DNA of 64,000 bases from LMUY01 sp965199005 (GTDB lineage Bacteria; Pseudomonadota; Alphaproteobacteria; Acetobacterales; Acetobacteraceae). The stretch's first letter is position 1; each line of letters starts with the position of its first letter. The stretch lies in NCBI GenBank assembly GCA_965199005.1, contig CBDAQK010000006.1, forward strand, positions 1,612,001 through 1,676,000, in the 5' to 3' direction. The translations under genes were made by a program, and so were the position numbers. Below the pieces are notes generated by a model, which did no database searches, was not told where the DNA came from, and saw only the letters and a list, made by a program, of their open reading frames with translations. This document shows positions 35,444-42,668 of this stretch, piece by piece.

Positions 35444-35932
35444 TCAGACCAGTTGCAGCACCGCCTCCGCGCGGCTGACGTCGAAATCGCCCGGGGCTTC
35501 GATTGCCAAATGCGTGATCTTCTTATCCTCTACCACCAAGGCAAAGCGCTGGCTGCGCGTGCCCAGGCCGCGGGCGGACAGGTCAAGTTCCAGCCCCAGC
35601 GCCTTGGTCAGAGCAAACGAGCCATCGGCCAGCATCACGATCTTTCCATCGACACCTTGGTCCTTGGCCCAGGCGCCCATCACGAAGGGGTCGTTCACCG
35701 ACATGCAAATGATTGTATCGACGCCCTTGGCCTTGAAATCATCCACATGTTGGATGAAGCCAGGCAGATGCTTGGCGCTGCAGGTCGGCGTGAACGCACC
35801 CGGCGTGGCAAACAACACGACTTTCTTGCCGCCGCCGAACAAGGAGGTGGTGCTTTCTTCCTTCGGCCCCTCCGGACCCGCGATCATCAGCTTCATCTCC
35901 GGCACCATGTCGCCAACCTTGATCGTCATCAT
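35444..35932 (-). CDS. Peroxiredoxin, Prx5 type (AhpC/TSA-like redoxin)
   Basis: 162 residues. The peroxidatic cysteine is Cys51 in TPGAFTPTCS, the signature of the Prx5 group. VNDPFVMGAWAKDQGV and a C-terminal FDVSRAEAVLQ also fit. It reduces hydrogen peroxide or organic peroxides using glutathione or glutaredoxin in most family members. It is divergent from yqgE. Confidence 0.93.
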   Translation of the reverse strand: MMTIKVGDMVPEMKLMIAGPEGPKEESTTSLFGGGKKVVLFATPGAFTPTCSAKHLPGFIQHVDDFKAKGVDTIICMSVNDPFVMGAWAKDQGVDGKIVMLADGSFALTKALGLELDLSARGLGTRSQRFALVVEDKKITHLAIEAPGDFDVSRAEAVLQLV

Positions 35933-36048
35933 GCGGACCCCGTTTTGCTCGCCAGACGCTAATGTGTCGGCTGGAGGATGTCACCCGCCCGGCATGCGAG
36001 TTTAATGAAGTCATTGCAGCCGGCGAAAACCGCGCCAAGATGTGTTCC

Positions 36049-36630
36049 ATGCCCAAAACGCTCCATGCGCCGGATGACGCCCGGCTGACCGGCCAACTTC
36101 TCATCGCCATGCCAGCCATGGAGGACCCTCGATTCGCGCACAGCGTCATCTATCTGTGCGCGCATACCGAGGAAGGTGCGATGGGCCTGGTGGTCAACCG
36201 GCCCCTTGCCAGCCCAACCTTCGAAGATTTGCTGAAGCAGTTGGACGTGGCCCCCGCCCCGCCGGCCCGCCGTATTGCCTTGTGCGATGGCGGTCCGGTG
36301 GATGGCGCGCGCGGCTTCGTGCTGCACACCACGGATTGGACGGGCGACGGCAGCCTGCAGGTCGACGACTCGGTAGCGCTCACCGCAAGCCTGGACGTGC
36401 TGAAAGCCATCGCCGCCGGCGAAGGCCCCCGCGAGGGCCTGCTGGCACTTGGCTATGCGAGTTGGGGCGCCGGCCAATTGGACCAGGAAATCCAAGAGAA
36501 TGCCTGGCTCTCCGCCCCGGCCTCGCTGGATCTGATGTTCGACGACGACCACCCGACGAAGTGGCGCCGCGCTTTCGCGACCCTGCGAATCGATCCGGCG
36601 CTGCTATCAGGCGTCGCCGGGCACGCCTAG
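36049..36630 (+). CDS. YqgE/AlgH family protein
   Basis: 193 residues with the family core: TGQLLIAMPAMEDPRFAHSV, GAMGLVVNRP, CDGGPVDGARGFVLH, and LGYASWGAGQLDQEI. The start is set at ATG 36049; ATG 36040 is an alternative. The family is widespread and its function is still uncertain, with links to transcription control and alginate in pseudomonads. It is convergent with the HAD-hydrolase gene. Confidence 0.9.
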   Translation: MPKTLHAPDDARLTGQLLIAMPAMEDPRFAHSVIYLCAHTEEGAMGLVVNRPLASPTFEDLLKQLDVAPAPPARRIALCDGGPVDGARGFVLHTTDWTGDGSLQVDDSVALTASLDVLKAIAAGEGPREGLLALGYASWGAGQLDQEIQENAWLSAPASLDLMFDDDHPTKWRRAFATLRIDPALLSGVAGHA

Positions 36631-36636
36631 CGCGCA

Positions 36637-37488
36637 CTACCAGACAAAGCGTGGAATGATGGCGACCGGGTGCAATCCGGCCGCCCGCGCCTCCGCCTCG
36701 GCCGCGCCATGGTCATCGCCCAGCGCCTCACCGTGGATGCCGCCGAGCACCCAGCACGAATCGACGCCGGCTGCCGCAGCCCCGGCGATGTCGGTGCGCA
36801 GGGCGTCGCCAACGGCCAGGGTGCGGGCCGGTTGGCAGCCCAATAGCGCCATGACGGGGACGTAGATCGCGGGGTCTGGCTTACCAAGCGAGCGCACGGC
36901 GCCGCCCAACTGCTGATACCGCTCCGCCAAGGCGCCGGCGCAGATGACCCGGGTGCCGCCGCGGATCACCTCCAGATCGGGATTGGCACAGATCATGGGC
37001 AGGCTGTGGCGGGCACATTCCGTCAGCACATCCTCAAACAAGGCGACATCGGTGGGGGCGCGATGGTCGTCCGGGCCGGTGTTCAGCACGAACTCGGCTT
37101 CGGCGGGCGTTTCCACCAGCGTCAAGTCCAGCCCATCCAGCACGTTGCGGTCACGCTCCGGCCCCAGATGCCACACCCGGCGGCCGAGTGCGGCAAACCA
37201 CGGGTCGGTCCGGTGCTGCAACGCCAAATGCACCGCCTCGCCAGAGGTGAGGATGCCGGTATAGAGATCGGCGGCCAGTCCCATCCGGCGCAGCATCGCC
37301 TCCGCTGCGAACGATCGCCGCGGCGCGTTGGAGAGCAGTACGCAGCGTTTGCCGGCATCCCGCAGATGGCGCAGGCAATCCCCGGCCCCCTCATACGGGT
37401 TCACCCCATCATGGATCACGCCCCAGAGGTCGAGGATAAATCCATCATACCGGCCGGCCAGCGCCGCCATCCCCGGATATGCCGTCAT
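36637..37488 (-). CDS. HAD-superfamily hydrolase (NagD/TIGR01459-like)
   Basis: 283 residues. DLWGVIHDGVNPYEG is the motif I of the TIGR01459 type, where the second Asp of DxD is replaced by Trp-Gly. VLLSNAPRR is motif II, GKPDPAIY is motif III and VGDALRTDIAGAAAAG is motif IV. It should be a cytoplasmic phosphatase acting on a small phosphorylated metabolite. Its start overlaps the stop of pyrD (ATGA), so they share a transcript; the link to pyrimidine synthesis is not established. Confidence 0.88.
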   Translation of the reverse strand: MTAYPGMAALAGRYDGFILDLWGVIHDGVNPYEGAGDCLRHLRDAGKRCVLLSNAPRRSFAAEAMLRRMGLAADLYTGILTSGEAVHLALQHRTDPWFAALGRRVWHLGPERDRNVLDGLDLTLVETPAEAEFVLNTGPDDHRAPTDVALFEDVLTECARHSLPMICANPDLEVIRGGTRVICAGALAERYQQLGGAVRSLGKPDPAIYVPVMALLGCQPARTLAVGDALRTDIAGAAAAGVDSCWVLGGIHGEALGDDHGAAEAEARAAGLHPVAIIPRFVW

Positions 37489-38528
37489 ACGGCTGTCCCC
37501 ACTGCTTCGGTCACGCTGTTGAACCCTTCACGACGCAAGGCGGCGGCCAGTTCGGCCTTGAGCCGCGGCAGCAAGGCCGGGCCATGCACCGCGAAGGCGG
37601 CGTAGAGCTGCACCAACTGTGCCCCGGCGCGAAGCTTGGCCAGCACATCCGCCCCTGTCGACACGCCCCCACAGCCGATCAGCGCCAGCCGGCCCCGCGC
37701 CAACCGCGACGCCCGCCCCAGCACCGCGGTCGACAGCGCCATCAAGGGTGGCCCGGAGAGACCGCCCGCTTCGGCGACGTGCGGGCCGCGCAGGCTAGCG
37801 GGCCGCTCCAGGGTGGTGTTAGAGACGATCAGCCCTTGCACCCCGCAGGTCACCGCCACCTCCACGATGCTTTCCAGCGCACCCGGCGCCAAATCCGGTG
37901 CCACCTTCACGAAGATTGGCGGACGGCCCGGCACTTCCATCACCGCCTGCAGGATGGCGCGAAGCTTCGATTCCTCTTGCAGCCCGCGCAGCCCCACCGT
38001 GTTGGGTGAACTGACGTTCAGCGCCACGTAGCCAGCATTGGGCGCCACCGCGGCGACCAGCGCCGGGTAATCCCGCTCGGGATCGGCATTGTCCTTGTTG
38101 ATGCCGACGTTTGCGGCCAATAGCGTTCCGGGCGGCGCCAGCAGCCGGGCTAGGCGGACGGCAAAGGCGTCGATCCCCTGGTTGTTCATACCCATCCGAT
38201 TGATCACCGCCCCCTGCTCCAGCCGGAACAGCCGCGGTTTGGGGTTGCCATATTGCGGCCGGGGCGTGACGGTGCCGAGCTCGACCGCGCCGAACCCCAA
38301 CCGCAGCAGCCCCGCCCCCGCCACCGCATCCTTGTCGAACCCGGCGGCGAGCCCGACCGGGTTGACGAGTGTGCGCCCCAGCAGGGTGGTGGCCAAAGCC
38401 GGATCATCCGGCTGGGTCGCCCGGCCCGCCAAACCTAGCCGCAGAGCCCGCAAGGCCAGCCGGTGCGCCTGCTCGGGATCGAGACGGCGGAGGACTGGCA
38501 GCAGAGCAGAGGCGATGGCAGGGGTCAT
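37485..38528 (-). CDS. pyrD: Dihydroorotate dehydrogenase (quinone), class 2
   Basis: 347 residues. The N-terminal helical extension (LRRLDPEQAHRLALRALRLG) is the membrane-associating region of class 2 enzymes. FMN/orotate motifs include NRMGMNNQGIDAF, NVSSPNT (catalytic serine), KVAPDL, SNTTLERP, GLSGPP and GCGGVSTGADV. It oxidises dihydroorotate to orotate with transfer of electrons to quinone in the inner membrane. It is followed in the operon by the HAD hydrolase. Confidence 0.96.
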   Translation of the reverse strand: MTPAIASALLPVLRRLDPEQAHRLALRALRLGLAGRATQPDDPALATTLLGRTLVNPVGLAAGFDKDAVAGAGLLRLGFGAVELGTVTPRPQYGNPKPRLFRLEQGAVINRMGMNNQGIDAFAVRLARLLAPPGTLLAANVGINKDNADPERDYPALVAAVAPNAGYVALNVSSPNTVGLRGLQEESKLRAILQAVMEVPGRPPIFVKVAPDLAPGALESIVEVAVTCGVQGLIVSNTTLERPASLRGPHVAEAGGLSGPPLMALSTAVLGRASRLARGRLALIGCGGVSTGADVLAKLRAGAQLVQLYAAFAVHGPALLPRLKAELAAALRREGFNSVTEAVGTAV

Positions 38529-38686
38529 AGCCCCTTTATGCCGGGTTCAGCGCGGGGTGGTAGCCCCGGAGACGAGTCGCGGGTCGTTTGAGAGGCGGTG
38601 TACGCGTTGAACAAGGAAAAGTGCGCAGCTGATACGCCGTGATCAAACCGTGGAGGCGGGCACAGAATCCTCCTTAGCGCTAACTC

Positions 38687-39070
38687 CTACGCCCTTTCGT
38701 GAACCTGACTCGCACGGTCAACCAAACGAACGTCCTGGCCGTTTGATTTCCAATGAAACAACGATGCAGGGACATCGAAGTGACGAGAAATAGACTTGAT
38801 AATGGCAGTAAACGCTTGCTCGTCTGCCGCCTTGTCTTCGACTAAGAGCGTTACCTCGTTGGCTTTCGCATTGTCATAATGCATCAACGCAAATGCGCCT
38901 TTCCCTGAGAGGGTGAAAGCTGCAATAGTATAGGAGTCCATATCATCAGCGTCGTGATCAAACTCAATACCCAGACTCGTGAACCTACCCGCCGAAACGT
39001 CAATTGCCGCAACCGGTACCAAGTTAAGGCCTTCGATCTTCTCAACGCTGAGACGCTTGATCATGATCAC
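38687..39070 (-). CDS. Hypothetical protein, second gene of an AT-rich pair
   Basis: 127 residues from a GTG at 39068-39070 overlapping the stop of the upstream gene (GTGA); an ATG two codons in is also usable. No family recognised. The sequence is soluble with an acidic centre (FDHDADDMDSYTIAAF) and a mixed alpha/beta look (FTLSGKGAFALMHYDNAKAN). The base composition is well below that of the surrounding genes. The size, pairing and acidity would suit an effector/immunity or other accessory pair, but nothing in the sequence proves it. Confidence 0.6.
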   Translation of the reverse strand: MIMIKRLSVEKIEGLNLVPVAAIDVSAGRFTSLGIEFDHDADDMDSYTIAAFTLSGKGAFALMHYDNAKANEVTLLVEDKAADEQAFTAIIKSISRHFDVPASLFHWKSNGQDVRLVDRASQVHERA

Positions 39071-39402
39071 ACCTGTGTATTGAGGGTAACAGAGACCGGA
39101 ATTCGGACAAACCCATTTTGATCGGCGGCGGAAACCCCGGGGTCGGTTTCATACCAATGCACTAAGGTAGGGTGCACCTGGGAATGCGGCTGGACGGTGG
39201 TCGTAAACTCAACTCCTCTCGCGCCTACGGGAAGAGGGCCTTGGTAGGCCTTCACACTGGGGATGTTACTCCATTTCGCAGCCTTACCCCACATTTCTCC
39301 TGAGGATTCCTGAAGGGCGGCATCCGCTTTGGTCTGGGAGGGGCTCTCGATCCGGTGATACGGTCCGTAGACTACACTCTTCTCCACTCCTTGACCGCTC
39401 AT
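39067..39402 (-). CDS. Hypothetical protein, first gene of an AT-rich pair
   Basis: 111 residues, soluble, with a tyrosine-, proline- and valine-rich sequence (VVYGPYHRIESPSQTKADAA, then VEFTTTVQPHSQVHPTLVHW). No known motif. Translationally coupled to the downstream gene by the shared GTGA. Composition at 39061-39120 is about 45% GC, against roughly 65% around it, which suggests horizontal acquisition. No mobile element is visible beside it. Confidence 0.55.
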   Translation of the reverse strand: MSGQGVEKSVVYGPYHRIESPSQTKADAALQESSGEMWGKAAKWSNIPSVKAYQGPLPVGARGVEFTTTVQPHSQVHPTLVHWYETDPGVSAADQNGFVRIPVSVTLNTQV

Positions 39403-39493
39403 ACGTTGGAAGGCCTTGATCGGTTTGCCCTCTGACCTCAGAACATCAGCCAGATCATGTCAACACTGTGTCACCGCATTCCCTGCCAAGTCG

Positions 39494-39697
39494 TTACTTT
39501 TCTGTTTTGACTGGTCGAAAAGTCGCGAATTTCACCTTTTCGATTTGCTCAGCAAGCATTGCTTCGCCGGCGGCCGTATTGACGGTTCCGCCGGCTCGCT
39601 GCACGCAATAAGCCAGGGCCCAGGATCCCAGGTAGTTTGCCAGATGCTCCCGCGCAAACTTGCCATGCCCGGCCGTTTGTCCGATTGGTGCGGCCAT
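39494..39697 (-). CDS. Questionable small ORF
   Basis: 67 residues starting at ATG 39695-39697, whose bases overlap the ATG of the divergent gene at 39696. A gene start there leaves no promoter room for either direction. The sequence (MAAPIGQTAGHGKFAREHLA onward) matches no family I know. It may be spurious, or the two starts may not both be right. Confidence 0.28.
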   Translation of the reverse strand: MAAPIGQTAGHGKFAREHLANYLGSWALAYCVQRAGGTVNTAAGEAMLAEQIEKVKFATFRPVKTEK

Positions 39698-39938
39698 GTG
39701 GAACGAACCTTACCTAGAAACCTGCTGCCGCTCCGCCCTGCATCGGCTGCTGCTGGTGGGCCATACTGGCCGCCCGAGCGGCTTGAAGGATGGGGCATGC
39801 CTCGCCCGCCTCTGCAATCTCGGTTTCGCGCGGGAGCGGGCGGATTCGCGGTTTGAAGTCACCGATGCCGGGTTGGCGCGGCATGCGGAGGAGATCGCCC
39901 CGAGTGCACAGGCGAAGCACGCCCGCCGCCGCGCCTGA
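39696..39938 (+). CDS. Small conserved protein, winged-helix-like
   Basis: 80 residues from ATG 39696. The second half (LARLCNLGFARERADSRFEV, then TDAGLARHAEEIA) resembles the wing and last helix of small winged-helix proteins found in Acetobacteraceae-type genomes. Function unknown; it may bind nucleic acid. No clear ribosome site was seen. It is convergent with the following minus-strand gene. Confidence 0.55.
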   Translation: MWNEPYLETCCRSALHRLLLVGHTGRPSGLKDGACLARLCNLGFARERADSRFEVTDAGLARHAEEIAPSAQAKHARRRA

Positions 39939-40172
39939 TCAGACCAGCGGTCCCACGGTCACCCTCCCCTCCTCCGAACTGACACAGAGCACCCGGCCTC
40001 CCTCCTGCGTGGAGACCAACAGCATGTCGCCACCGGCCAGCATATCGACCGCGTCGTCGAAATAACCCGGCTTCCCCACCGCGGGCAGCGCGTCCTCGCG
40101 GCTCTTATAATGCCACAGGGTAAACCCGTTGGCGTAGGCAAGCACGGACAGGCTGCGGAGTGCGAAGCTCAT
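39939..40172 (-). CDS. Small conserved hypothetical protein
   Basis: 77 residues: an N-terminus LRSLSVLAYANGFTLWHYKS and an acidic patch (GYFDDAVDMLAGGDMLLVST). Proteins of this length and pattern are seen in Acetobacteraceae and phage-related contexts; the function is unknown. It is downstream of, and in the same direction as, the 118-residue gene, with only 47 bases between them, so it is probably in the SOS-box transcript. Confidence 0.68.
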   Translation of the reverse strand: MSFALRSLSVLAYANGFTLWHYKSREDALPAVGKPGYFDDAVDMLAGGDMLLVSTQEGGRVLCVSSEEGRVTVGPLV

Positions 40173-40219
40173 GGTCGATCCCTTTCATTAGGCACAAAAT
40201 CTCAGGCGTAGCCAAAAGC

Positions 40220-40576
40220 TCAGCGGACGATGCCGCGTGCCCGGAGAACCCATTCGAGTTGCGCCAGCGCCTGGTTCCACAGCCGCCAATCCGAATGCTG
40301 CAATGGGCGGGTGGCACGCGGCGCGGTCTGCCGTTCGCCCCAAATCCGTAAGATGCGGACGTGCAGCAGTTCCACGCTTCGATCGCGATACAGCGTATCG
40401 AGGGACCGGACGACGTCCTCCGGGTCGCACGGCCGGGGCGGACCCTCAGGGCGCCAAGATAATTCGGCGCCGTCCCGGCGGGCGAGCAAGGCAGCCATCG
40501 TCCATAGCCACGCCTGCTCCGCAGTGCGGAAGGGGCGGGTGGCAATATCGTCCAACGTGCGGCGGAGTGCGCGCAT
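40220..40576 (-). CDS. Conserved hypothetical protein under a predicted SOS box
   Basis: 118 residues with conserved Trp-rich segments: FRTAEQAWLWTMAALLARRD, RPCDPEDVVRSLDTLYRDR, VELLHVRILRIWGERQ and RLWNQALAQLEWVLRARG. Proteins of this pattern occur widely in Rhodospirillales but have no assigned function. An alphaproteobacterial LexA-type box begins 18 bases upstream of the start, so it is likely induced by DNA damage. It is divergent from the S24-type regulator. Confidence 0.72.
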   Translation of the reverse strand: MRALRRTLDDIATRPFRTAEQAWLWTMAALLARRDGAELSWRPEGPPRPCDPEDVVRSLDTLYRDRSVELLHVRILRIWGERQTAPRATRPLQHSDWRLWNQALAQLEWVLRARGIVR

Positions 40577-40593
40577 TCAAGCGTTCCCATCCA

Positions 40594-40608
40594 GAACATA
40601 ACAGGAAC
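40594..40608 (-). promoter_or_regulatory. Predicted SOS (LexA) box, GAAC-N7-GAAC
   Basis: GAAC at 40594-40597 and at 40605-40608, seven bases between them, match the alphaproteobacterial LexA direct-repeat box (GTTC-N7-GTTC on the minus strand). A further GTTC at 40583-40586 stands seven bases before the first GAAC, making three half-sites at 11-bp steps. The box is directly upstream of the 118-residue gene. Confidence 0.6.
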
Positions 40609-40645
40609 ATAAACCCATATTTGCTGCCCCGTCGCAAGCAAAAGC

Positions 40646-40679
40646 GGCGTTAATTCCTATCGCATCTGGCGTTAATTCC
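40646..40679. repeat. Two direct repeats 22 bp apart, probable regulator sites
   Basis: GGCGTTAATTCC occurs at 40646-40657 and 40668-40679, exactly two helical turns apart, between the divergent 118-residue gene and the S24-type regulator gene. Their position just upstream of the S24 regulator start suggests sites for that regulator or another dimer acting on its promoter. Confidence 0.45.
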
Positions 40680-40734
40680 CATTAGTGTTCGTGTTACCGC
40701 CGATTCGCGGGTCTCCCAGACGGAGTTCGAAGGT

Positions 40735-41382
40735 GTGAAGCACGAGGATATCTGGCGGGCCCTGGACACCTTGGCGGCTGAAAGCGGCCTGTCGGTCTCG
40801 GGCCTCGCACGCGCCTCGGGGCTGGATCCGACCACGTTCAACCCATCCAAGCGTTCGATGCCGGACGGCCGCGAAAGATGGCCCAGTACGGAGAGCCTGG
40901 CCAAGGTCCTGAATGCAACCGGCGCGAGCCTGGAGGCCTTTGCGGCCCTGGTGTCCGGCGCGCGCGCCCTGCCCTCCAACCCGCGGATGCAGTCGCAGCG
41001 GCGGATCCCGCTGATCGGCCTGGCGCAAGCGGGATCAGAAGGGTTTTTCGACGACGGGGGCTACCCTGTCGGGGGCAGTTGGGACGAGGTGAACCTGCCG
41101 GAGGTCGGCGACCTCAACGCCTATGCGCTGGAAATTTCCGGCACCTCGATGGAGCCGGTATTCCGTGACGGCGACGTCGTCATCGTCTCCCCCGCCACGC
41201 CCATCCGGCGCGGGGACCGGGTGGTCGTGCGTACGGTCACGGGCGAGGTGATGGCCAAGCAACTCGCCCGCCGGTCCGCCCGCCGGGTTGAGTTGAAGAG
41301 CCTCAACCCGTCGCATCGCGACCGCAGCTTCGACCTCAAGGACGTGGCGTGGGTGCACCGCATCGTTTGGGCTAGCCATTGA
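40735..41382 (+). CDS. HTH repressor with S24 (LexA/CI-like) peptidase domain
   Basis: 215 residues from GTG 40735. The N-terminal XRE-type helix-turn-helix is about residues 15-40 (LSVSGLARASGLDPTTFNPS). The C-terminus is an S24 domain with SGTSMEPVFRDGDVVIV (catalytic Ser) and the lysine in EVMAKQLARR. By analogy with LexA and phage CI it should repress DNA and be inactivated by RecA-stimulated self-cleavage. The cleavage site is not evident beyond the hinge region. It is divergent from an SOS-box gene, though with its own direct repeats upstream. Confidence 0.88.
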   Translation: MKHEDIWRALDTLAAESGLSVSGLARASGLDPTTFNPSKRSMPDGRERWPSTESLAKVLNATGASLEAFAALVSGARALPSNPRMQSQRRIPLIGLAQAGSEGFFDDGGYPVGGSWDEVNLPEVGDLNAYALEISGTSMEPVFRDGDVVIVSPATPIRRGDRVVVRTVTGEVMAKQLARRSARRVELKSLNPSHRDRSFDLKDVAWVHRIVWASH

Positions 41383-41453
41383 CGCCGACCCGGCGCAACA
41401 TGTGGCCACCCGGAACGTTGATGGGCCATTGAACTGTCTGAAGGTAGACTCCA

Positions 41454-41918
41454 ATGCACACCAACACTCGCCTCACCCTTGGCGGCGTCGTGCTCGCGGC
41501 CGGGCTGGCGGCGGCGGCGCTTCCGGCCTTTGCGCAAACCGACCCTGCCGCGCCGGGCCCTGTCGTGGGCCGCGTTGTGATCAACGCCCGCGCCGCTGCG
41601 GCCGGCGTTGGCTATACCTGGGGCAATGGCACGCTCACCTATCACGGCCACCGGTATAGCTTTACGGTCAAGGGGGTAACCGTTGCCGATGTCGGATACA
41701 GCCGGATCGTCGGGCACGGGCGGGTCTACAACCTGCACAACCTGTCGGACTTCAGCGGCACCTACGCGGCGGCGACCGGAGAAGTGACCGTCGACAAAGG
41801 GATCGGCGGGCAAGTCCTGAAAAACGGCAAAGGCGTCGAACTCAGGATCGACGACGTGACGAAGGGTGCCAGACTGTCCGGCTCGGCTGACGGCATCCAG
41901 CTCGAAATCGTGCACTAA
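41454..41918 (+). CDS. Exported protein of unknown function
   Basis: 154 residues with a clear signal peptide (LTLGGVVLAAGLAAAALPAF, cleavage about residue 28 after AFA). The mature protein has a compact beta-rich pattern: GVGYTWGNGTLTYHGHRYSF, VADVGYSRIVGHGRVYNLHN, FSGTYAAATGEVTV. Similar small periplasmic proteins are widespread in alphaproteobacteria, but I cannot assign a Pfam family safely. The following gene also encodes an exported protein, 16 bp downstream. Confidence 0.75.
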   Translation: MHTNTRLTLGGVVLAAGLAAAALPAFAQTDPAAPGPVVGRVVINARAAAAGVGYTWGNGTLTYHGHRYSFTVKGVTVADVGYSRIVGHGRVYNLHNLSDFSGTYAAATGEVTVDKGIGGQVLKNGKGVELRIDDVTKGARLSGSADGIQLEIVH

Positions 41919-41934
41919 CCATGGAATGGCCAGA

Positions 41935-42657
41935 ATGAAATCACTTCTTCTGGCCATCTCCCTCATCCTCTGCGCCGGGCGAGGCGCGCAAGCCGCCACG
42001 AATCCGGTCGACGTGGCGTTGGTCCTGGTGACCGACGTCTCCCGCTCGATCGACGATTCAGAATTTACCTTGGAAAAGCAGGGCTACGCAGCAGCGTTCA
42101 ACGACCCGAAGGTGATCGCCGCCATCAAAGGCGGTCCGAACGGCCGCATCGCCGTAGCGTATGTGGAGTTCTCCAGCCCCGAGCAGATCGCCACCCTGAT
42201 CGACTGGACCATGATCTCCGACGAAGCGTCGGCCAAGGCATTCGGGCAGCAGATGGTGTCGCTGCCGAGGAGTTCCTACGGCCGCACCGCGATCAGCGGC
42301 GGGATAGATTGGGCGGTGCGTCTCATCAGCGATGGCAAGTTCGGGGACGCGCACAAGGTGATCGACGTCGCCGGCGACGGCACCAACAATGCCGGCCGTG
42401 GAATCACCGACGCGCGCGACGACGCGATCGCCGCGGACATCACCATCAACGGCCTGACGATCATCAACGATCGTCCGGTCAATTACATCTATGCCCATGT
42501 GGCGCCCCCCGGCGGCTTGACGAATTATTATCGGGAGAACGTCGTCGGCGGCATGGGCAGTTTCGTCGTCGAAGTGCACGATTTTACGTCGTTTGGCGAC
42601 GCGATGACGCGTAAATTGCTCAACGAAATCGCCAGCCTTCCCATTCACCGCGGCTAA
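41935..42657 (+). CDS. DUF1194 (von Willebrand factor A-like) exported protein
   Basis: 240 residues from ATG 41935; ATG 41926 would add three. The signal peptide is LLLAISLILCAGRGAQA. The body has a vWA fold: VLVTDVSRSIDDSEF (DxSxS MIDAS motif), then TAISGGIDWAVRLI and IDVAGDGTNNAGRG. DUF1194 proteins are secreted/periplasmic with a metal-dependent ligand-binding site; function unknown. It starts 16 bp after the preceding exported-protein gene. Confidence 0.88.
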   Translation: MKSLLLAISLILCAGRGAQAATNPVDVALVLVTDVSRSIDDSEFTLEKQGYAAAFNDPKVIAAIKGGPNGRIAVAYVEFSSPEQIATLIDWTMISDEASAKAFGQQMVSLPRSSYGRTAISGGIDWAVRLISDGKFGDAHKVIDVAGDGTNNAGRGITDARDDAIAADITINGLTIINDRPVNYIYAHVAPPGGLTNYYRENVVGGMGSFVVEVHDFTSFGDAMTRKLLNEIASLPIHRG

Positions 42658-42668
42658 GGACATCACGC

